Of a DNA stretch of 7,863 nt, positions 1 through 6,479 are shown piece after piece. Source of the DNA: Bifidobacteriaceae bacterium (GTDB taxonomy: Bacteria; Actinomycetota; Actinomycetes; Actinomycetales; WQXJ01); assembly GCA_031265345.1 (NCBI GenBank), contig JAISCU010000238.1, positions 1 to 7,863 on the forward strand. Direction: 5' to 3'. Both the position numbers and the translations under genes were made by a program. The notes beneath the pieces were generated by a model. It made no database searches, was not told where the DNA came from, and was given only the letters and a program-made list of their open reading frames with translations. How positions within the stretch are numbered: the first letter of the stretch is position 1; each line of letters begins with the position of its first letter.

Positions 1-1
1 A

Positions 2-1108
2 GACCCTCTCGACGGGCCACGCGTCCACTCCGGCCTCATATCGTTGACCGCCATCTTCACAGACCTCGCCAACAACGCCGCGGCCTTCATGAGTTCGGTC
101 CAGCGCTCCATCGACATGCACGATGCCGATCTCGACGCCTTCATCGCCTACAAGGACCAGCTCATCCGCTATATCGACCGGTTTGTTCAGGACCTGGTGG
201 TGCGGGGCCAGCAGATCGCCGGTGAATTGAACGCATTCGCGGCGGCGGACGTCGACCGGATGTGTCTGCTCGTGGCCGCCAGGGAGGTGGAGGACCGACC
301 TCCCACGGGGGCCGGGGGCGCGGACGCCGAACGCCTGAGATACGCAGAACGTTGGCGTGAACGCTGGCGGGGGCTGGTCGATTGGTTTGTCGCCACCCCG
401 ACGCGGCAGTCCGAGGCTGCGCTCCTGCGCGCGAAGGCGCGGTCCGCCGTGCCAGCGTTGTTGCAGGTTGTTGCCGCCCTGGCCGAGCGCCAATCCGGGC
501 GTTCGGACCGGTCCACAGACTTCCTCGCCTTGGCCGAATTGTTCGCTCGCCTGCCCGATGACGGCGCTCGCCACCGCCTGTGGCGCTCGGCCTTCGGGCT
601 CACCTCGGCGCGCCACCTGATGATCACCCACGCCACACTCGAGGATCCGCAGTTTCGTGACACGCGACCCGGCACAGCCTGGGACCAGGCGCCGCCGGTG
701 GCCATCTCCGCCCGTTTGCGTGCCACCGGTCGCTACGAACTCACCGGCCCCGGCCGCCGTGTCAAGGACCGCGACGGCGCGCGCCAGCTGTTGGCGGCGG
801 GCGCCCGCGAGGTCTCGCGACAGGCCGACAAGGCCTTGGAATCGTTGGCCTCGCGCACACCCGCCCGCCTGTCGGAACTCGGCGCCCTGGGCGGCGATGA
901 GTTCGACCTGTTGTTGGCGCTCGTGGGCGACGCCATCGCGGCACTGGGGGACGAGGCCGAGGCGAGTGTCGCGTCGTCCGATGGCGGCGTCATCGTCCGC
1001 ATGGAAAGGGCACGGGAGGCGGGGAGGGCACGCATCCACACGGCCACCGGAACCCTGCACGGTCCGGACCACACGATCGACATCCTGCGCGCCGGGAGCA
1101 GCCAATGA
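2..1108 (+). CDS. jetA: JetA-like Wadjet subunit (DUF2397/TIGR02677), N-terminally cut by window edge
   Basis: Predicted kleisin-like (MukF-like) subunit of a Wadjet SMC complex, which would bridge the JetC ATPase heads and hold JetB. The frame is open from base 2 with no stop before the TGA at 1106-1108, so 368 residues are visible. The TTG at 44 would give 354 residues but is probably internal. The family is usually near 500 residues, and the first visible stretch (LTAIFTDLANNA, then FIAYKDQLIRYIDRFV at visible residues 47-62) resembles the middle of DUF2397 proteins. About 130-150 residues, probably including an N-terminal winged-helix region, are therefore likely to lie upstream. The end (ARIHTATGTLHGPDHTIDIL, about visible residues 343-362) resembles the family's closing beta segment. 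The stop overlaps the next start in ATGA. The family call rests on remembered sequence patterns and on the three downstream partners; the kleisin role is inferred from the Wadjet literature. Confidence 0.88.
   Translation, partial: DPLDGPRVHSGLISLTAIFTDLANNAAAFMSSVQRSIDMHDADLDAFIAYKDQLIRYIDRFVQDLVVRGQQIAGELNAFAAADVDRMCLLVAAREVEDRPPTGAGGADAERLRYAERWRERWRGLVDWFVATPTRQSEAALLRAKARSAVPALLQVVAALAERQSGRSDRSTDFLALAELFARLPDDGARHRLWRSAFGLTSARHLMITHATLEDPQFRDTRPGTAWDQAPPVAISARLRATGRYELTGPGRRVKDRDGARQLLAAGAREVSRQADKALESLASRTPARLSELGALGGDEFDLLLALVGDAIAALGDEAEASVASSDGGVIVRMERAREAGRARIHTATGTLHGPDHTIDILRAGSSQ
1094..1098 (+). promoter_or_regulatory. Ribosome binding site for jetB
   Basis: GGGAG lies 6 bases before the ATG at 1105, inside the last codons of jetA. 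It supports the ATG at 1105 over the second in-frame ATG at 1114. With the ATGA overlap, it suggests reinitiation or coupled translation from jetA. Confidence 0.6.
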
Positions 1109-2415
1109 GCCCGATGGGCCCGGCCGGCGGGGGATTCATCACCGATGCCGCTGAGGAGGCCGCCCGCGCCGAATTTCAGCGCGCCGCACGCATCCTGCTC
1201 ACCACCCCCTTGGTGGGTGCCGCCGCGACGCCGGACGAATTTCGCCTGGTCCGCCGCCATGTTCCGCAGCTGCGGGACTGGTTCGCCACCAACACCGGCT
1301 GGCGTCTCACGCAGGATTCGGCGGTCATCAGGTTGACCAAGCAGATTGTGCCCACCACCGCCACGGCGCAAGCCATCGCCGCTCACCATCCTGCGGCCGT
1401 CTCACGCCGCGACGCGGCCTTCAGCGCGCGCCGCTATGTGCTGTTCTGCCTCGCCGCCGCGGCGTTGGAACGCGCCGACGCCCAAACCACCCTCGGCAAT
1501 CTCGCCGAGGATGTCGTGAGAATGGCCCGTGAGCGAGAACTCGGCGGGCTAACCTTTGCGTTCGAGACACGTGAAGAGCGCTCGGATCTGGCCCAGGCCA
1601 TCCGGCTGCTGCTCCGGCTTGGCGCGATCAACCGGGTATCAGGCGACGAGGACGCCTACGTGCATGCGGGGGGCGATGCCGCGCTGTACGACGTCGAACG
1701 CAGGGTGTTGGCCCGGCTCCTCGCGGCGACTCAGTCGCCGGCACGTATCGCTAGCCGTGACCCGGAACGGCCGCTCGATATTGCCGCACTTGAAGGCGAG
1801 TTGCATCCCAGCGCTGCGGTCTACACCGAAGCCGACGCACACACCGCGATCAGGCGCCGCCTCACCATCCAGCTCTTGGAGGATCCGGTCTGCTACGTCG
1901 ACGAATTGTCGCAGGATGAGGCGAGCTATCTGACGCGGCAGCGTGTGGCGTTGACCGGACGCATCACCGAACTGACCGGTTTGGAAGCCGAGATTCGGGC
2001 CGAAGGCATCGCCATGACCGATCCCGAAGACCAGCTCACCGACCAGCGAATGCCTGAGGTCGGCACCGATGGCCACGTCGCCCTGCTGATCGCCGAACAT
2101 CTCTCGCGGATGCCCGAGGTCACTATCGACGAGCTGCATGCCCTCGTCACAAGCTGGGCCAAGGAGTACAAGTCCTACTGGCGCGTGGGCGCGCGCGAGG
2201 CCTCAGCCGCGCCGGTCCTCGTGCGCGACGCCATCGCCAAGCTTGAAGCCTTGGGCCTGGTTCGACGCAACGGCCCCACCGTGAAGGGGCTGGCCGCCAT
2301 CGGACGTTTCCGGTTCACCGAACCACGCCGAGCAGATGGCGTCGCTGCCCGCCGCGCACCAGAGGCGTCGCTCTTCGACGCCGCCCCCATGGATATTCAG
2401 GAGGAGACCGCGTGA
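1105..2415 (+). CDS. jetB: JetB-like Wadjet subunit (DUF2398/TIGR02678)
   Basis: Predicted MukE-like accessory subunit that would bind the JetA kleisin and help the SMC complex hold DNA. At 436 residues it appears full length for DUF2398. Recognisable family blocks are DEFRLVRRHVPQLRDWF (44-60) followed by GWRL (65-68), then FSARRYVLFCLAAAALER (106-123) with QTTLGNLAEDVV (127-138). Further on are the LLEDPVCYVDEL block (257-268), YLTRQR (275-280), TGLEAEIRAEG (291-301) and PEVGTDGHVALLIAE (317-331). The C-terminus (about 340-405, ending AAIGRFRF) looks like a winged-helix-type segment, followed by a short variable tail. No signal peptide or membrane helix is visible, as expected for a cytoplasmic protein. 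The ATG at 1105 has a ribosome binding site and overlaps the jetA stop; the stop TGA (2413-2415) overlaps the jetC GTG. Family membership is clear from the blocks and order; the role comes from characterised Wadjet systems. Confidence 0.92.
   Translation: MSPMGPAGGGFITDAAEEAARAEFQRAARILLTTPLVGAAATPDEFRLVRRHVPQLRDWFATNTGWRLTQDSAVIRLTKQIVPTTATAQAIAAHHPAAVSRRDAAFSARRYVLFCLAAAALERADAQTTLGNLAEDVVRMARERELGGLTFAFETREERSDLAQAIRLLLRLGAINRVSGDEDAYVHAGGDAALYDVERRVLARLLAATQSPARIASRDPERPLDIAALEGELHPSAAVYTEADAHTAIRRRLTIQLLEDPVCYVDELSQDEASYLTRQRVALTGRITELTGLEAEIRAEGIAMTDPEDQLTDQRMPEVGTDGHVALLIAEHLSRMPEVTIDELHALVTSWAKEYKSYWRVGAREASAAPVLVRDAIAKLEALGLVRRNGPTVKGLAAIGRFRFTEPRRADGVAARRAPEASLFDAAPMDIQEETA
2399..2404 (+). 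promoter_or_regulatory. Strong ribosome binding site for jetC (GTG start)
   Basis: AGGAGG, continuing into a purine run to 2407, sits 7 bases before the GTG at 2412. It is the best Shine-Dalgarno match in the window and decides the GTG start. The next in-frame ATG is around residue 76, after the Walker A motif, and so cannot be the real start. Confidence 0.8.
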
Positions 2416-5400
2416 CCACCGAATCGCTTCCCACCCCCACCGGTGAGCGGTGGACGCCTTTGCGTCTCGGATTGACCGAGTTGTACTACTACGACGACGA
2501 GCAATTCTGGTTCCGCAATGGACGCCTGTTGCTGCGCGGCAACAACGGCACGGGTAAGTCCAAGGTGCTGGCGCTGACACTTCCATTCCTGTTGGATGCC
2601 AACCTCTCCCCCGCGCGGGTTGAACCCGACGCGGATCGCCACAAGCGCATGGAATGGAACCTCCTCCTGCGGGGAACCGAGGACTACGAGGACCGCACGG
2701 GATACACGTGGCTCGAATTCGGGCGTCTCGACCCAGCCACCGATACCGCCGAATACTTCACCATCGGGTGCGGACTCAAGGCCGTCAACAAGCGCGGGAT
2801 AGTGCGCCACTGGTTCTTCACCACCCCACGACGAGTCGGAGATCTGCGGCTGATCGACCACACAGGCACGGTCCTGACCCGCGAGCGCCTGCGCGACGAA
2901 GTCACAGCCGATGGCCAGGGCCGGATCTTCGAGAACGACACGGCCGGCTACCGGCGCGCCATCGACGACACGCTGTTCAAACTGGGTGAGGACCGTTATG
3001 GCACCTTGGTGGATCTCCTGATCCAGCTACGCCAACCCCAGCTCTCGGTCAAGCCCAATGAGGCCAAGCTCTCCGACGCGTTGACCAATTCCCTGCCGCC
3101 GCTGCCGCCGGAGGTGTTGGCCGATCTTGCCGAGTCCTTCCGCGCCCTTGACGAGGACAAACATCGGCTCGAGGAACTGGAGCAGCTTCGCGCCGCGCTA
3201 CGAAAGTTCCTCAGAGACCACAGGCGCTACGCGAGGGCGCTCACCGCGCTGAGGGCTCAGGATGTGCGCAGGACTCACTCGGTCTACGAGGATCTGGGAC
3301 GCGACCTGGCCGCGATCCGATCCGAGGAGGAGGCGGCACGTGGCGCGATCGTTGAGCTTGAGGAGGCCGCGAGCGCCGCTCAACACGAGATTGCGCGGCT
3401 TGAGGCCCGGCACACGGCGCTCCAGGACTCGGCGGCCTGGGGCGAGGCGCGTGATCTCGATCAGGCGCGTCAGGCTGCGCAGGCGGCAGCAGAACGTGCG
3501 AGGGAGGCCCTGGCCGCCCGCGAGAGGGCGCTGAAGGCCTCCGCCGATGCCGAAGCCGAAGCCGGGACGGCAACCGAGCGTCAGGAGCAGGCGCGCATCG
3601 CGCGAGACGAGGCGCATGCCGTGTCCCTTGCCGCTGCGTCTCAGGCCGGACTCGCGCAGGACCACGACCGTGCCCTTGCCAGCCGCGAGGATGCCACGCG
3701 GATCGTGCGCCGCCGGGCCGAACAGGCCGATCACATGGCGCTGACGGTCAAAGACGTGCAGGCCACCCATGTGAGGGCCGAACATGCGCGGGACCGTGCA
3801 GCGGACGCCGAGACGGATGCGGCCGGCCGCCGCGAGATGAGGGCACGCGCCGATGAGGTGGTAGCCGAGGCCACCGAGGCGCTCCTCGCGGCCTGCGAGA
3901 CGTATCTGGCCTGCCTGAGCGTGCTGCAGGTGCCCGCACCGGCCGATCTGCTCGCCCGCGTGGACACCTGGGCCGCCGACCCCGAGAGCCGGGAGTTCCC
4001 ACTCGCCACCCATGTCGCCGATCTGGCCGCCGATCAGCTCAGCCGGATCGCCGGGCGCCGGGCGAGGCTTGACATCGACATGGAGGCCAGCCGCCAGCAA
4101 CTGGCAGAGCACCGCGCCCGTCTGGCGATGCTCGAAGCTGGGACAGCCCCCACGCCAGCCCAGCGACACACACGCCGCGACTCGGTGGAGAGCGACCAGG
4201 CGCGTCCCCTGTTCGAGTTGACAGATTTCGCGGACGATGTCGGACCCGCCGACCGCGCCGGGCTGGAGGCCGCCCTGGAGGCCGCGGGCCTGGTAGACGC
4301 CCTCATACGGCCCGACGGTTCGGTGCGGGAGCCTGAGACGGGCGATCTCTTGCTTTCCACCTCATCCGGCCCCGAATCGCCGCCGTGGCCGACCCTCGAC
4401 GGCGTTCTTCGGCCCGACACGGCGGCTCAGGGCGACGGCGTACCCGGCGCGGACACCCTCAGGGGAGTCCTGCGCGGAATCGGCCTCGGGGAGGGGTCGG
4501 GACCCGTGTGGGTGGCGGCGAGCGGGGACTTCGCTCTGGGTTCGGCGCGAGGTGCATGGACCAAACCGGAGGCGCAGTACATCGGCGCAGCGGCACGTGA
4601 GCGCCAGCGGATGGCTGCCATCGCGCAAGCGACCCGGGACATTGCCGTGGCCGAGCAGGAGATCGCCGATCTGACGGACGCCATCGCGGCCACGGATCGG
4701 GAGACGGAGCGGGTGAAGGCTGAACGCGCCATGGCTCCCGATCGCGAGCCCCAGGCGTTGGTGGAAGCGGCGCACGGGGCGTACGCGGCCGTCCGCGAGG
4801 AGATGGCAGCCGCGGAGCGAGCCGCCGAGGCGGCACAGGCCGCGAGCCGCGCCCACGATGAGGCGGCCGAGACGAAGGTCCGTGCCGACGCCATCGGACA
4901 GGAGCTGGGCATTGACCCCACCGAGCAGGGAGTGGCACGTGTCCGCGCTGCTCTCTCGGCGTGGGAAGCGGCGCTGGTCGAGGCTCGGGGCGCAGCCCAA
5001 CGGGCCGGGGAGCTGGATTCAGCCGCGGTCGCCGCCCGCGATCGGGCGACCAACCGGATGGCCGAAGCCGAGGAGCGAGTGGAGGCTCACCGCCGCGTCG
5101 AAGGGGAGGACCTCGCTGCGGGTGAGCGGTTGGCGACGTTGACCGAGACGGTCGGCGCATCCGTCGCCGAGTTGAACGACGAACTGGAGCGCCTCGCCCG
5201 TGACCGTGCTGCCGCCACGGCTCATGCGGACGGCGTGACCAAGAGTCGGCTGGATGCCGCGAACAGGCTGGGGGCCGCCCTGGCGACATTCGCGCAACTC
5301 GACCTCAGGCGCAGCGACGCGACATCGCGCCGCGAGGAGGCGTTCGAGAGGTTGCGGCGTTTCGCCGGCCTCAGCTTGTTGCGCATCGCAGCGCCGACGA

Positions 5401-6479
5401 TCGAGGTCACCGCCCTGGAATCCGCCGCCGCCGTGGTGCATCTGGCCCGCCGGATCGGGACGGAGCTCGCCGAGGTGGCGACCACCGATGACGCCCTGGA
5501 CGAGGTAAGGAGGCGCAACTCGGCGGCCGTGAGTGAGCTACGCACGGAGCTGGGTGTCTACTCTCACCCCGTCGAGGCGGTCGAGCACAGCGACGGCGAA
5601 GAAGTCCGGATCCGCTATGGAGAGCGCGACATGGCGGCGGACGAGTTGGCGGTGAGCGTCGAGGAGTCGATCGACGTGAAGAGCCGCACTCTGTCTGCCC
5701 GCGAGCGAGAGATTCTCGAGAACTACCTCATGGCGGACACCGCCGGACAACTCGCCGAGCTGATGGTTCAGGCGGTGGCCTGGGTGAGGAACCTGAACCG
5801 TGAGATGGGAGTTCGCGCCACATCGACCGGCATGAAGCTCCGCCTGCGCTGGGAGGCCAGGTCGGAGGCGCCGTCCGGCCTCGACGAGGTGCGCAGCCTC
5901 CTCCTGCGCGCGGGTGCGGTGTGGAACGAGACCGAGCGCGGGGTAATTGGCGGGTTCTTGCAGCGGGCGATCGAGGCCGAACGCGCCGCTGATCCCGCCG
6001 CGGGGTGGGATGAGCACCTGCGCAGGGCCTTCGACTACCGGCAGTGGCATTCGTTCAGGGTTGAGCGGTCGCAAGGGTCGAACTGGGTGTCCGGCTCCGG
6101 GCCTGCATCGACGGGCGAACGGGCGCTCACCCTGACGCTTCCGCTGTTCGCCGCCGCGGCCTCCTACTACAGCACCGCGGGAAACCCGGCTGCTCCACGC
6201 CTCATCCTCCTTGACGAGGCCTTCGCCGGCATCGACAACGACGCGCGCGCCAACGCCATGGGACTGTTCGCCGAGTTCGACCTGGATGCCGTGATGACGT
6301 CCGAACGCGAATGGGGCTGTTATCCGAGTGTCCCAGGTCTCGCCATCGTCCATTTGGGCCGCAAGGAGGGGGTGAACGCCGTCCACGTGAGCCGCTGGGA
6401 GTGGGACGGCACTGGGCGTTCGGCGAGCGATGATCCGCCACCCGAGGCGATGTCATGGGAGCGGGCCGATGGCGGGTGA
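2412..6479 (+). CDS. jetC: JetC-like SMC/SbcC-type ATPase (TIGR02680), Wadjet motor
   Basis: Predicted ATP-driven DNA loop-extruding subunit of a Wadjet complex; 1355 residues, apparently complete. The N-terminal half-head carries Walker A, GNNGTGKS, at 43-50, and GYTWLEFGR around 96-104. A long Ala/Glu/Arg-rich coiled-coil arm runs from about 237 to 595, broken by a Pro-containing segment near 496-545. A probable globular hinge follows at about 597-732 (opening RPLFELTDFADDV, closing YIGAAARERQR). The returning arm covers about 732-980, then a mixed region leads to the C-terminal half-head from about 1090. This has the ABC signature at 1233-1237 (STGER), Walker B ILLDE with D1268 and E1269, and a D-loop FAGID directly after. 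The split ATPase with arms between its halves is the SMC/SbcC/MukB design. Neighbours of the DUF2397, DUF2398 and DUF2399 families make Wadjet much more likely than SbcC repair. Domain borders are estimates by eye. Confidence 0.93.
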   Translation: MTTESLPTPTGERWTPLRLGLTELYYYDDEQFWFRNGRLLLRGNNGTGKSKVLALTLPFLLDANLSPARVEPDADRHKRMEWNLLLRGTEDYEDRTGYTWLEFGRLDPATDTAEYFTIGCGLKAVNKRGIVRHWFFTTPRRVGDLRLIDHTGTVLTRERLRDEVTADGQGRIFENDTAGYRRAIDDTLFKLGEDRYGTLVDLLIQLRQPQLSVKPNEAKLSDALTNSLPPLPPEVLADLAESFRALDEDKHRLEELEQLRAALRKFLRDHRRYARALTALRAQDVRRTHSVYEDLGRDLAAIRSEEEAARGAIVELEEAASAAQHEIARLEARHTALQDSAAWGEARDLDQARQAAQAAAERAREALAARERALKASADAEAEAGTATERQEQARIARDEAHAVSLAAASQAGLAQDHDRALASREDATRIVRRRAEQADHMALTVKDVQATHVRAEHARDRAADAETDAAGRREMRARADEVVAEATEALLAACETYLACLSVLQVPAPADLLARVDTWAADPESREFPLATHVADLAADQLSRIAGRRARLDIDMEASRQQLAEHRARLAMLEAGTAPTPAQRHTRRDSVESDQARPLFELTDFADDVGPADRAGLEAALEAAGLVDALIRPDGSVREPETGDLLLSTSSGPESPPWPTLDGVLRPDTAAQGDGVPGADTLRGVLRGIGLGEGSGPVWVAASGDFALGSARGAWTKPEAQYIGAAARERQRMAAIAQATRDIAVAEQEIADLTDAIAATDRETERVKAERAMAPDREPQALVEAAHGAYAAVREEMAAAERAAEAAQAASRAHDEAAETKVRADAIGQELGIDPTEQGVARVRAALSAWEAALVEARGAAQRAGELDSAAVAARDRATNRMAEAEERVEAHRRVEGEDLAAGERLATLTETVGASVAELNDELERLARDRAAATAHADGVTKSRLDAANRLGAALATFAQLDLRRSDATSRREEAFERLRRFAGLSLLRIAAPTIEVTALESAAAVVHLARRIGTELAEVATTDDALDEVRRRNSAAVSELRTELGVYSHPVEAVEHSDGEEVRIRYGERDMAADELAVSVEESIDVKSRTLSAREREILENYLMADTAGQLAELMVQAVAWVRNLNREMGVRATSTGMKLRLRWEARSEAPSGLDEVRSLLLRAGAVWNETERGVIGGFLQRAIEAERAADPAAGWDEHLRRAFDYRQWHSFRVERSQGSNWVSGSGPASTGERALTLTLPLFAAAASYYSTAGNPAAPRLILLDEAFAGIDNDARANAMGLFAEFDLDAVMTSEREWGCYPSVPGLAIVHLGRKEGVNAVHVSRWEWDGTGRSASDDPPPEAMSWERADGG
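6457..6461 (+). promoter_or_regulatory. Ribosome binding site for jetD
   Basis: GGGAG lies 7 bases before the ATG at 6469, inside the jetC reading frame. It supports the ATG at 6469, which overlaps the jetC end by 11 bases, rather than a later GTG. Confidence 0.6.

Noticed and set aside
44..46. TTG as the true start of the first gene
   Set aside because: The frame is open upstream to base 2, no convincing ribosome binding site precedes it, and the protein would lack the N-terminal third expected of DUF2397. The window simply begins inside the gene.
3198..4169. Long minus-strand open frame (323 codons) opposite jetC
   Set aside because: It lies opposite a clear coiled-coil coding region. Its translation has no recognisable domain, and high-GC DNA commonly leaves long antisense frames open.
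5538..6386. Minus-strand open frame (282 codons) opposite the JetC C-terminal head
   Set aside because: It covers the signature and Walker B motifs of JetC on the other strand; this is a mirror effect of biased codon use, with no motif of its own.
2412..6479. SbcC/Rad50 DNA repair exonuclease subunit
   Set aside because: No SbcD/Mre11 nuclease is adjacent and no CxxC zinc hook is visible at the hinge. The neighbours are the DUF2397, DUF2398 and DUF2399 partners of Wadjet.
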